Below, one piece after another: positions 9,990 to 20,705 of a DNA stretch of 64,000 nt. The stretch's first letter is position 1; every line of letters starts with the position of its first letter. Made by a program: the position numbers and the translations under genes. The notes beneath the pieces are model-generated. The model worked only from the letters and a program-made list of their open reading frames with translations, was not told the DNA's origin and did not search any database. The DNA is from Bathymodiolus brooksi (Eukaryota > Mollusca > Bivalvia > Mytilida > Modiolidae), in NCBI GenBank assembly GCA_963680875.1, contig OY804588.1, forward strand, positions 55,750,369-55,814,368. Reading direction: 5' to 3'.

Positions 9990-11655
9990 TGGTGCGTTTG
10001 TCTTGAAGTTGTCCGCCAGAACAAAATTTGAACAACTTGGTCAAGATGGCTAGTTTGTGCATCTCGAGCTTGTTTGCCAATGCAGGCTTCACTCGTTTGA
10101 ATAAGTAACTGTGTTTGTTGTGTTTTTATGTGTTTATTCGATTACTTTAACAATTATGGGTGTAATTACGTAATTTAGTTATCTTTACTTAATGCGCTAT
10201 TGAATCGGGGAGGTTTACGACCTGGGTCTGCATGGTCGGATAATTACTTATAGATCATTCTAATATGTTTAAATGACCATGTTTATCAAAACAGTATTCA
10301 ATTTCAAAGCTGGCTGCAAATACATATTTAATTTTCATAAATGCATTATATTTGGTTTGTAAATAGTAAAGGAGGATTATTTTTATCATAAATATTTGTA
10401 AATTTTTCAACATCTCAACATATAACCATTTTTCCAAAAGGGGTGACCCAACAGCATCGGCTAAAACAATAAAAGTAATAATAAAAAAAAGAGTTTGTAA
10501 TTCTATGTATAATCTAACTAAGTATATGAGTCTCCACAAGATAAAATATTTAGTTTTCAATTGTTCAACAATATTAGAACGTAAATAATTTCAATCGAAA
10601 CGGTCCCCGAATACATAAATGAGGGCATAACTCCCCTTTTGGTACGCGGTATTCCGGGTATTTTTAAAGAGTATTCGGTACGAGCAGGCATGGTACGCGG
10701 TATTCCGAAATTAAGTATATGGTATTCAGTACGCAGGAATTACAAAATTTCTTATTTTAAAGGATTTGTTTTCGCAAAAGAGGTTAGTGTGTGTTAAAAA
10801 ATCTATTTGGGTAGCAAATAGTACTCGGTATTCAGTTAGTTTTTCACAGGTATTCGGTATGCATAGGGGAGGGGATTATACCCCCATAAATATGACAACT
10901 AACTTCTGAATTAACACAATCAAAGATAAATAACCGTCATAAAACTATTTTTTATTATTAAACGATTAAATGATAGCCAGGTCTTCATATATGGTCTTCT
11001 TCTAGTGTTACATGCTTTATAAGGGAAATTTGAGCTTCGATAAAAAATGGAATTATCTAAGGCCGTGATGTTTTTTTTTTTCTTTTCAAGTTTTTTTTCT
11101 CACTTTCCCCGGTCCGTGATTCAGATTAGATTAAACGTATTTTATTGTTAACTATATAACATTTGGATCGGACACAAGTTATTCCAACTTACAAAGGTTC
11201 TCTCCACCATGATTCGTTTCTACCCCTTTGATTCTTGTGTTACACTTAAACAATATAATATCGATGACGCAACGAACTGGCGCTAACAGAGAGATGAACG
11301 AACGAACGGATGAAGGGACACTCTGATAATTACAGGACTAGCTCTTAAAGTCAGCACGCCCTATATAACATGATACGCATTTTTATGCACTCTCTGTTAG
11401 GTGTCGTGGTATTCAGTATACCAAGGGTCGTTAAACATTTCTCCGATTTCTCTGTGGTTTGATTCCTTTCTGAGACATGATTAAATGGATGTATAAGGTA
11501 TTTCGATGTTACGTATATAAAGTGATTTTTTGTTTGATGTTGGTGGAACCGTGCCGCTGGAATACACTTTTAAAAGGTAAAATGTATTATTAGGGCGCAA
11601 TAAGATCCGTGAATGTGGAAACGAACGAAAGTTCCTGAATTATTTGTATATTTAC
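9990..11655. other. No gene seen; degenerate repeats
   Basis: 10640-10860 holds degenerate direct repeats around GGTACGCGGTATTCCG. At about 11130-11225 a stretch (ACAAGTTATTCCAACTTAC...) resembles the 3' end of the LINE remnants at 12890 and 54515. Nothing else supports a gene. Confidence 0.55.
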
Positions 11656-12190
11656 CTATTGCTGTTTTCGTGTTGATATCGAAGATAGCAGGTCCCTTTC
11701 TTCCAGGGTGCGTTTTGTTCGTAACAACTGTATTAAGTAAATTACAAGTTGCACAGCGAATAGATAAGTAACTGCCGAACCCGTGCAAACGTTCTTGCTC
11801 AATGTTCATTAGATTTAACGGTGAATCACAACCGTCACACGCGTTTAATTGCTCTGCTAGTAATTTTAGTTCAACTATTCGTCTCCCATCCTGCCAGCAT
11901 ATATCTTTATAATCAGTTCCATGGTTTGCGTCCGTCTGGTCTGCATCTGTCTGGTCTACCTCTGTCTCACCAACATTCCTATCCAACTCTTTCAAGCGCC
12001 CTGAACATTTTTTCCGACGGCGAATTTCTCCTTTTAAAAACGGTATTATTCGGCTTGAAGCAGGTGCTTTCAAATTTTTACGCAATCGACTTTTTATGAC
12101 GTCGATGCAACTTCCGCGAAAAAGAGACGTTCCGTCAAGCGCAATCTCGAAAATGTCGCGCTCATTACCGCGACGTCGCGAAAACAACAT
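11656..12190 (-). pseudogene. First exon of a Mutator-like (MULE) domain protein
   Basis: The ATG is at 12190 and the exon runs 535 bp to a good donor, AATAG/GTAAAT, at 11656. The protein has a basic N-terminus, a DQTDADQTDANHG acidic spacer (about 79-91), then a conserved-looking part: a WQDGRRIVEL motif (99-108), a CDGC...CATC four-cysteine cluster (118, 121, 146, 149) and FDINTKTAIG (170-179) exactly at the splice site. This combination matches the N-terminal part of Mutator-like transposase domains found in many metazoan predicted proteins. I could not find a following exon downstream on the minus strand before about 10000, so I call a remnant; it could instead be the first exon of a longer gene. 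Confidence 0.6.
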
Positions 12191-12299
12191 GCGGTATTGG
12201 CAAAGTAATTATCTGCCCTTGCTACTGTATCGTATTCCCTTAAAATGTCCTTATAAGACAAGTGACGTCTTAAAAGAGGTTCAATTCATATGAAATTTT

Positions 12300-12381
12300 C
12301 TATGACAGGACAAGAAAAACGTGACCTTTTATTTCATGTGGCTGCTTAATAGAAGTGACCGCAAGTGCAGGTTTGACTGTA
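12300..12381 (-). mobile_element. Transposon end upstream of the Mutator-like exon
   Basis: On the minus strand it begins ACAGTCAAACCTGCACTTG followed by GGTCACTTCTATTAAGCAGC. The same block occurs at 47650-47728. The AAACCTG...TATTAAGC style is typical of DNA transposon termini. It lies about 110 bp outside the Mutator-like exon, so the exon may belong to this element. The opposite end was not found. Confidence 0.5.
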
Positions 12382-12889
12382 CTACGTAGGAGAGTTGATA
12401 ATTAAATAATCAGTAAAAATTATTTCTTAATAAACAAAAAATAATATAAGCACAGTGTTACCAAGAGACCAGTGAAGGGACTAAGAATTATTTTCTCTTT
12501 ATTAAAACTTTTCCAGTTAAAATTAGATCTTTAATTGCTACCCCTTTTCCTGATAGCTTCAGTTAGCGCAGGGATCAAATGTCATCTTTGGTATTTTTGT
12601 TTAGCAATTAGTTAAAAAAAAACAACCTGGCACTGGGATATTTTGATAAAAAAATGTCTCTCATATTTTACGGAAGGCATTGTTTTAACCCAAGTCTACA
12701 TGCTCAGAAAAAATATATTGTGTAAGTAAACCAGAAAGGAAAACTGATTCAATTTTTTCTGAAGCCGGCCAAATTTAGACTTTATTTTCTCCTGCATAAT
12801 TGAAAGTATTTACTCTATTGTCCTGAACAACATTCCAATCACTTTCTATTATCACTGATGAATTTTCATACTGGTTAATATCGATCTAA
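12382..12889. other. No gene seen
   Basis: AT-rich DNA without recognisable repeats or coding potential. Confidence 0.5.
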
Positions 12890-13640
12890 GCATATTCTAT
12901 TGTCAAATATATACAATAGGATTGAACACAAGTTTTACAACTTATATGATGTTCTCTACAGTTTCATACAAACATAGGTCTGACGGAGTGCATGACGGAT
13001 AATAAGTGTATAAGAATTTATTTTATAGAAAAAAATGAATGATAACAGGTAAGTAAAATGTTTTGTTTTTTTTGGGTGGGGGGAGGGGGTATGTTCCTTC
13101 AGTGAATCGCCTACTGTTCTTAATGAATGTCTGTACTGCTTTTGATAACAAAATAGTTCGAGCCTGGTCCTTTTGAGAGTCTCCAAATAATAAAGTTCTA
13201 ATTTCTCTTCGAAAATTATCGTGGTGTAAAAAATTAACGACAACTGTCCTCTGTTCGCTATATAAGAGGAATTTCAATAGAAAGTGGAAAGCACACAAAT
13301 CCACAAACACATCGCTAATATGTTATTGTATTAGATCGAAACAGATAATACTTTAGCGAGCTATAATTACGACGTAAGCTTGTATATAGATTATTGGATC
13401 TTCTATCACAAACTAAAACATTTCCTGGAATTTTAGACAGCAAAACTTTTCACATAAGGTTGATTTTAAGCGTATCAAATGTTCTGGTATATCTGGTCTC
13501 GTTGTCTACACTGTTCCAAAGATTTATGACAGAGGGGAGGAACGGAGATTGGTATAACGATAAGCGACATCTTTGAACATTGTATTCATTTCTGTTTTGA
13601 ACAGGGCAGTTTGTAACATCACGGACAAGAGGAGGTAATA
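12890..13640 (-). pseudogene. Non-LTR retrotransposon remnant: C-terminus of the RT polyprotein plus 3' UTR
   Basis: On the minus strand, frames joined by eye show SVINLWNSV then a TRTFDTLKINL block and, further on, FHFLLKFLLYSEQR and LLFGDSQKDQA. These are the usual C-terminal signatures of jockey/CR1-like LINE proteins ('HFLLxCPLYxxxR'). Stops and frameshifts break it, and the reverse transcriptase core is absent. A second copy lies at 33690-34270. The 3' UTR-like part at 12890-12960 is also shared with 54515-54600. Confidence 0.7.
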
Positions 13641-14930
13641 AATCACACAGATGTTACCAACTGCCCTGTTCGAAAAAACAAAAAATAAACAAACAAACCC
13701 TCAATTCTAATTACTGCTTTATAAAGTACCCTGCCATTGCACCACTAACGCTGTGAGCTCGAATCACGTGCGGCAGGCCGGTGATTTTCTCCGAGTACTC
13801 CGGTTTCCTCAACCAATAAAACTGACCGCCACGTAATAACTGAAATATTGTTGAGAGTGGAATTAAACAACATAACCCTAACCTTTCGATTTACGGCTTC
13901 TTATTATTCATTTTGTATCGTCACATTTTTCAAGTTTTTCTACTTGTCTTGGTATTGATGGGTTTAATACGAACATTATAACTGAATATCTAAAGTGAAA
14001 ATAAAACTATATTTGTTGAAATCCCGATTTAGAAATAATGTTAATTTTTATATATACCGCTCTCCGCCCCCACACCAAAATATTCAACTTGTCCAAATTC
14101 CCGATAGTTCAAATATTTGAAATTTGATAATTAGAAAGATTCAGAGGAATGCTCGTGTCAAGACAGTTAAAGACGTACAACAGTTGTAATTGGTTTATGG
14201 TGTTTAACGCCACTTTCAATAGTATTTCAGCTATATCGTGGCGGCCAAGTTTACTGGACAGTGGTGGATTTAACGGGAGTACCCGATGAAAACCACCGAC
14301 CTGCCACAAGTCACAGACAAACTTTATCACATAATGTTGTATCTAATACACCTCGCCATTAGCGGGATTCGAACTCACAACTTTAGTGGTGATGGGCACT
14401 GATTGCACAGGTAGTTGTAAATCCACGATCACAACCACGACGGCCCCGTGGTACAACAGGCTCACTAATTAGTTTATAAAATTGATTACGATTCCATTTT
14501 CCTATCGGTAACACGGATGACAACTATAATGTTCAAAATTAAATGTCGGTCAGCCGCAGCTTAAAGACAACTGGCATTATTTACACAAGAATATATATTT
14601 CAATAGAAAAAAAATCGAAATCAAAGGATTTTTTTATTGTTTGTTTGTTATTTCGTTTTTTCCCCAGGATATTCTAAATTTTTTTTCAAACCGTGGAGAT
14701 GAGTTTAAAAAAGTTCCTTTAGTGAAATGTGGGAGACAATTTTTCTCTCAAAAATTTCCGGCGCCACTTTTGTGATCCCTGCACGAACTGGACCTATCAG
14801 AAGAGGAGAAGCAATAAAGATATAATTTTGATTGATTATTCTACAAAGCAAAAATTGTTCTTAGCTGATGTTTTCCTAATTAAGTAAGAATTTTCAATCA
14901 TTATCTAATCATCAAATCTCGCACGTAGAT
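13641..14930. repeat. Region paralogous to 36113-37130, with two family-1 SINEs
   Basis: 13680-14160 aligns with 36113-36590 and 14480-14840 with 36785-37130. It holds a partial SINE (+) at 13742-13885 ending CATAACCCTAACC, and a nearly full family-1 SINE (-) at 14187-14453, which is absent from the paralogue. No gene is seen. Confidence 0.7.
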
Positions 14931-15175
14931 CAGGCCCGTCTTAACAGCATTGTAGGCCCCCGAGCAAAGTAGCACACTGGGTTCATACCGATAAAACCCC
15001 TCACAGGAATAAAACTGTAAATGTCGATAAAATATTGTATTGGTATTTCCAACAAAATCAGTGCTTAAAAATTAAAAAGCATGCTGTGCACATCATATAT
15101 AGATTAGCATGAAGCCCCTGTGCTCGTGGGGCCTCGGGAAACTGTCCAGCGCACCTATGGGTTAAGACGGCACTG
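14931..15175. mobile_element. hAT MITE, 245 bp, with perfect 8-bp target duplication
   Basis: The terminal repeats are CAGGCCCGTCTTAACAGCAT and the inverse of GGTTAAGACGGCACTG. ACGTAGAT flanks it on both sides (14923-14930 and 15176-15183). An 8-bp duplication and CAG...CTG ends indicate hAT. It sits only 108 bp upstream of the TATA box of the TRIM gene. A second copy is at 39672-39928. Confidence 0.88.
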
Positions 15176-15283
15176 ACGTAGATGGAATATGATATTCAAC
15201 ATATTTTCAGAGAGCTTCCAGAATCATTTGATGTTTCAAATTTAAAAAAAAAATAAAATCGTTAGAGTTATCTTTCTTTCTGC

Positions 15284-15332
15284 TATAAATAGAAATGAGT
15301 GATCACTAATCAAACAAACCTACCTGATAGAA
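15284..15332 (+). promoter_or_regulatory. TATA box and short leader of the TRIM gene
   Basis: TATAAATA at 15284-15291 lies 42 bp before the ATG, so the leader is probably only about 20 nt if transcription begins about 30 bp downstream of the box. No intron signal is seen in the leader. Confidence 0.55.
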
Positions 15333-17246
15333 ATGGCGACTAAGGTTGATGATAATTTACTCAAATGTTCCATTTGTCTGGACATTTTTCAGGTACCAAA
15401 ATATCTTCCGTGTTTACACACATTTTGTGAATCTTGTATCACTACTTTTGTTTCTTCTTCTATCGAAAATGAAAGTACAAAAAATAATTTCAAATGTCAC
15501 ATTTGTCGAAGATTTGTGACATTGGGAGACTTAAAGAACAATATTGCAGCATGGGCAAAAAGTTTACCACTTAATAATTTGATCGTTTCCATGGTTGACA
15601 AGCAAGGAATGATACAATCTGAAAAGCTGTGCCATCCCTGTCGATTTAATACAGAAGGCATGAAAGCAGTATCTTGGTGTTCAACATGTGAGGAGGATTT
15701 GTGCAAGTCGTGTGACAAATATCACCGCACGTTCAAATTTACTTTTAGCCACGCAATTGTACCGTTAGAAGAAATGAATTCGGATAAAATGTCCCCATGT
15801 ATCCGTGGGATAAATTATTGTAGCGAACATAACGGTAAAATAATCGAAGTGTACTGTGTGGATCATTCGAGACCCTGTTGTACTTTATGCGTAACTCTTT
15901 CTCACCGGAAATGTGAAACTGTAATATCCATCGATACTGCTGCTGCGGGGTTAAAACAATCAACGAAAGTCGTGGACCTGTCCAATGAATTGCAACAAAA
16001 AAGTAAGCATATCGATGAAATGATTGAAAACCGAAAAGAAAATATTGGTGTGATAGACAATAAAACTGGTGACATTTTAGCGAACATTGATGAAGTTAGG
16101 AATGATGTTATAAAACATCTAAATGATGTCGCCGACAAAATGAAGGAAAAAGTAACTTCTTCAAAGAAAAATACTGTCATAACTTTATCTGATGAAGTCA
16201 CAGAATTATCCAGTATTAAATGTACCGTTGACAACTGGAAGGTTATACTGGACACTTGTGTTCAACATGGCTCAGAACAGCAATGTTTGGTTGAAATGGA
16301 CCGAATAACCCGAAAGAATTGTGATCTAAATAAGGAGATGAAAGAAGCGATTTTGAAACCAAGAAAGTCGTTAGTGACCTTTGAACCCAACAAGGTTATA
16401 CGTGAATTTCAAACAAACGTTGATTCTTTCGGAGATTTAATATTCGTTGCATTTCCGATAACAAATGGTTATTTAGGGGGAAACAATTTTCTATCTGGAA
16501 GTATAAAAATCATCAAAACCATCGAAATTGATATAAATAAAACTGGAATCAGAAAAATAACTGGTATATTTGTCCCAAATTTTATTATTTTGACAGATTC
16601 AATCAACAGACACGTTATCAAGTACAACGATAATTACGTCTACCAGGCAAGCCTTTCATTGCCAATAGAGTTTAGCGACATTACCAGCATGGGACAAGAC
16701 GTAGTGGCGGTGGCGTCGGCGCATTCTAATGAAATTTATATCATAGATATCAAGACAATGACTTTGACCAAAACAATAATATTACCCACCTGTATATATG
16801 GCTTACAATACGTGGAGGGAGAATTCGTTGTTGCAACTTACAGTAGATTGACGTGGTTTTCTACTGCGGGACTAGAGCTTAGAGATTACAAAACTCATAC
16901 AGATGCTTGGTTTGTTCGTTCTCTCAGTAAAAACAGTTATATGTGTGCAGATGGTTACAATGCTATTTCCTACACAAACGATGAGAGAAAACAATTTACA
17001 TATTCTAGTCCGATGTTGAGATCCGTCAGGGGGATTGATGTTGATATGGAAGGAAACGTTTATATTGTAGGATACGAATCTAAAAATATCCATCAGATAA
17101 CAAGCGAGGGAGAGCATGTCAGAACGATTTCTACGACAGACCTTGGAATCTCGAAACCTTGGGTTTTACGATTTCAACCAAACAGTGCCGTTTTCCTGTT
17201 GACTTCTTATGACACTGGTAAAGTTTTGATCTGTAAAATTGGCTGA
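15333..17246 (+). CDS. TRIM protein: RING, two B-boxes, coiled coil, NHL/propeller-like C-terminus
   Basis: A single exon of 637 codons, presumably a RING-type E3 ubiquitin ligase. The C3HC4 RING uses Cys12, Cys15, Cys27, His29, Cys32, Cys35, Cys55 and Cys58. B-box 1 spans about 100-140 (starting CHPC, with CSTC and CKSC pairs) and B-box 2 about 163-194 (YCSEH...CCTLC...SHRKC). Residues 205-345 are heptad-rich coiled coil. Residues 365-637 have repeats such as ITSMGQDVVAVA and GIDVDMEGNVYIVGY, resembling NHL blades of a beta-propeller, as in the TRIM2/3/56/71-like proteins expanded in bivalves. The ATG follows a TATA box. The substrate is unknown; a role in innate immunity is inference from family and context. 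A damaged paralogue lies at 41504-43266. Confidence 0.93.
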   Translation: MATKVDDNLLKCSICLDIFQVPKYLPCLHTFCESCITTFVSSSIENESTKNNFKCHICRRFVTLGDLKNNIAAWAKSLPLNNLIVSMVDKQGMIQSEKLCHPCRFNTEGMKAVSWCSTCEEDLCKSCDKYHRTFKFTFSHAIVPLEEMNSDKMSPCIRGINYCSEHNGKIIEVYCVDHSRPCCTLCVTLSHRKCETVISIDTAAAGLKQSTKVVDLSNELQQKSKHIDEMIENRKENIGVIDNKTGDILANIDEVRNDVIKHLNDVADKMKEKVTSSKKNTVITLSDEVTELSSIKCTVDNWKVILDTCVQHGSEQQCLVEMDRITRKNCDLNKEMKEAILKPRKSLVTFEPNKVIREFQTNVDSFGDLIFVAFPITNGYLGGNNFLSGSIKIIKTIEIDINKTGIRKITGIFVPNFIILTDSINRHVIKYNDNYVYQASLSLPIEFSDITSMGQDVVAVASAHSNEIYIIDIKTMTLTKTIILPTCIYGLQYVEGEFVVATYSRLTWFSTAGLELRDYKTHTDAWFVRSLSKNSYMCADGYNAISYTNDERKQFTYSSPMLRSVRGIDVDMEGNVYIVGYESKNIHQITSEGEHVRTISTTDLGISKPWVLRFQPNSAVFLLTSYDTGKVLICKIG

Positions 17247-17459
17247 AAGACCATTTATTTTTCGGTATTAAGGATGTTTTTTTTCTGTCACCACACAGAC
17301 CATGTGACAATTTGATTCATTCTTCAGCTTCTTGGAAGAATTAATTTAACAGACTGAAAATGATACCATTGTATATATGTCAATAACATAAACATTTATT
17401 TGACTTTTCAGTGCTATATTATACAAGTATTGCCTTTTGATGAGGTCAATACATGTTTT
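17247..17459. other. 3' flank of the TRIM gene
   Basis: No AATAAA is visible between the stop codon and the satellite array, so the 3' end of the mRNA may use a variant signal or lie within the repeats. Confidence 0.4.
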
Positions 17460-18915
17460 TATCGACCCAATGAAAGTATATCGACAGAGGACGAAGTCGG
17501 TCTGGTTTATGGTGTATAACGCCACTTTCAACAATATTTCAGCTCTATCATGGCGACCAGTTTTAGTGGTGGAAAAAACCTGATCTTTATCGACCCAATG
17601 AAAGTATATCGACAGAGGACGAAGTCGGTCTGGTTTATGGTGTATAACGCCACTTTCAACAATATTTCAGCTCTATCATGGCGACCAGTTTTAGTGGTGG
17701 AAGAAACCTGATCTTTATCGACCCAATGAAAGTATATCGACAGAGGACGAAGTCGGTCTGGTTTATGGTGTATAACGCCACTTTCAACAATATTTCAGCT
17801 CTATCATGGCGACCAGTTTTAGTGGTGGAAGAAACCTGATCTTTATCGACCCAATGAAAGTATATCGACAGAGGACGAAGTCGGTCTGGTTTATGGTGTA
17901 TAACGCCACTTTCAACAATATTTCAGCTCTATCATGGCGACCAGTTTTAGTGGTGGAAGAAACCTGATCTTTATCGACCCAATGAAAGTATATCGACAGA
18001 GGACGAAGTCGGTCTGGTTTATGGTGTATAACGCCACTTTCAACAATATTTCAGCTCTCTCATGGCGACCAGTTTTAGTGGTGGAAGAAACCTGATCTTT
18101 ATCGACCCAATGAAAGTATATCGACAGAGGACGAAGTCGGTCTGGTTTATGGTGTATAACGCCACTTTCAACAATATTTCAGCTCTATCATGGCGATCAG
18201 TTTTAGTGGTGGAAGAAACCTGATCTTTATCGACCCAATGAAAGTATATCGACAGAGGACGAAGTCGGTCTGGTTTATGGTGTATAACGCCACTTTCAAC
18301 AATATTTCAGCTCTATCATGGCGACCAGTTTTAGTGGTGGAAGAAACCTGATCTTTATCGACCCAATGAAAGTATATCGACAGAGGACGAAGTCGGTCTG
18401 GTTTATGGTGTATAACGCCACTTTCAACAATATTTCAGCTCTATCATGGCGACCAGTTTTAGTGGTGGAAGAAACCTGATCTTTATCGACCCAATGAAAG
18501 TATATCGAGAGAGGACGAAGTCGGTCTGGTTTATGGTGTATAACGCCACTTTCAACAATATTTCAGCTCTATCATGGCGACCAGTTTTAGTGGTGGAAGA
18601 AACCTAATCGTTATCGACCCAATGAAAGTATATCGACAGAGGACGAAGTCGGTCTGGTTTATGGTGTATAACGCCACTTTCAACAATATTTCAGCTCTAT
18701 CATGGCGACCAGTTTTAGTGGTGGAAGAAACCTGATCTTTATCGACCCAATGAAAGTATATCGACAGAGGACGAAGTCGGTCTGGTTTATGGTGTATAAC
18801 GCCACTTTCAACAATATTTCAGCTCTATCATGGCGACCAGTTTTAGTGGTGGAAGAAACCTGATCTGTATCGACCCAATGAAAGTATATCGACAGAGGAC
18901 GAAGTCGGTTCGGTT
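17460..18915. repeat. Satellite-like tandem array, period 128 bp, built from a SINE tail
   Basis: TATCGACCCAATGAAAGTAT recurs at 17460, 17588, 17716, 17844, 17972, 18100, 18228, 18356, 18484, 18612, 18740 and 18868: eleven full units and a partial twelfth, with only scattered substitutions. About 80 bp of each unit is the end of a family-1 SINE in minus orientation (GGTGTATAACGCCACTTTCA onward), and about 48 bp is other sequence. The last unit runs into a longer SINE copy at 18909, probably the source. Confidence 0.95.
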
Positions 18916-19245
18916 TATGGTGTTTAACTAACTTTCCACAATATTTCAGTTATATTGTGGCTGTCAGTTTTATTGGTGACGGAAATTGGAGTACCCGGAG
19001 AAAACCACCGACCTGCCGCGAGTAACTAACAAACTGTATCACACAATGTTTATCGAGTACACCTCTCCAAGATCGTGATTTGAACTCTCACCATTAGTGG
19101 TGAGAGACACTGAGTACATAGGTAGTTGGGTTAGGGTTATGGTGTTTAACGCTGCTTTCAACACTATTTCAGTTATATTGTGGCTGTTAGTTTTATTGGT
19201 TGAGGAATCCGGAGAAAACCACCGACCTACCGCAAGTCACTGAAA
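18909..19245 (-). repeat. Two family-1 SINEs in tandem
   Basis: 18909-19120 is nearly full length, including the head part with TTTGAACTCTCACC. 19126-19245 is a second copy starting GGGTTAGGGTTATGGTG. Both are on the minus strand. Confidence 0.85.
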
Positions 19246-20090
19246 AAACACATCAAAATTGGATGAAAATTTAAAAGTCTATATAACTTTCAAATATGCA
19301 AAATTTCTGAATTTGGGCCCCTTTTAGATTCCCGTTTCGAAATGAAATAGCAATTTTTAATGGCCATCAATAACCCATTGAAAATTGGATGAAAAATGAA
19401 ACCTTTCAAATTTTGGAAATTAACACTTTTCGGTCAAGTTTATTTCCGAAACTGTAAAAGAGGAACTCCGTCGAAATACCACCGAAAGCTCTCAACACAA
19501 TCCATTCAACAACAAAATATCACATCACAATTGGATGAAAAATAAAAATTCAATATACCATTAAAAAATGCGACATCGGAATTTGGAACCCCTTTAGACC
19601 CCTTTTTTAAATAAAATAGTAAAAAAATATGGTCCATCAATAACCCATAAAGATGAACACTTTCCAAAATACTGCAATACAATTGGATGGAAATTTAAGT
19701 TTCAATATTTTTTTGCCCCCTTTTATGTAAAAAACGGTAATAGTTATATAATAACGTTATGCATGTTACTGCAAAGGATTTTTTTTTTTAGCATTAAAAA
19801 AAAATCCTCAAAAAACAAAAAATACAAATGAACAATACATAATGTATACCATATATATGGACATGCCCTTTTTGACACGTTTGGGCATCTTGTTTCTTTT
19901 GTGAACTTCTGATCAACAAAAACATAATCTTTGTAGGGACAATCCATTGAACATTCCTACCAAGTTTGGTTCCAATTGGCCCAGTGGTCTCAGAGAAGAT
20001 TAAAATGTAAAGGTTTACGGACGACGATGGGCGCCAAGTGAAAGCAATACATCACATGACCTTTTGGGTCAAGTGAGCTAACAATGTTTT
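19246..20090. repeat. Degenerate repeats and an interspersed element
   Basis: 19246-19730 has diverged tandem blocks with AATTGGATGAAAA and CCATCAATAACCCAT. 19860-20085 is an interspersed repeat containing CCAAGTTTGGTTCCAATTGG, then CAGAGAAGATTAAAATGTAA and GACGGGCGCCAAGTG-like sequence, a pattern widespread in marine invertebrates. No gene is supported. Confidence 0.55.
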
Positions 20091-20705
20091 ATCAGACATC
20101 ACCTTTGTTTCGACGTCGTGGCACAAGAAATTATCTTCCAATTAACAGATGTAAAGAAAGCCGCTGGCATACCTGACGCTAATGTGCACACCTGCTGACC
20201 AACCGCCTGATAGATATTTAATCGGCTTCACTGAATTTTGTTTAAAATACTCTCCCATCTTCATCTAGACGCTAAAAGGTTGTTGTTTGGTTTTTTTTTT
20301 AACAATGGAGGAATTCAAAGTAAGAGTAATCGAGTTATTTCTGATTTCTAAGTTTGAAGATACTAAGAAACCGACCATTAATCTTTTAGGAGTGTGTGTG
20401 TGTGAGGAGGGGGTGTGGTAGAGGGCTATGTTTTTCACCTCGAACCAGAATTTTTTTCTAACGAAACAAAAATCAGATTAATTATTTTTTGGACATGAAA
20501 AGTTTTTATCAAATTTTACTATAAGGTTCTAGTTGAAAACTGCAGGGTCAAATTATTTAAAAAATATTTTGCATCTTTTAGGTCAATTAATTTGTATACA
20601 TAAAATTTGGATGCATATTTCTTTTCTTCAGAAATAAACCATAGCCCCTCCCACTTAAAGTTAAATGAGTATGTCTATACGTACGGATGATTTCCTGATA
20701 TTAGG
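20091..20705. other. No gene seen
   Basis: AT-rich DNA with a short GT run at 20391-20402. Confidence 0.5.

Noticed and set aside
15902..16255. 117-codon minus-strand frame in the TRIM gene
   Set aside because: A shadow of the coiled-coil coding sequence; the same shadow appears at 42494-42886 in the pseudogene.
17460..18915. CRISPR-like regular repeats
   Set aside because: The units are directly adjacent 128-bp repeats without unique spacers, and the DNA is eukaryotic.
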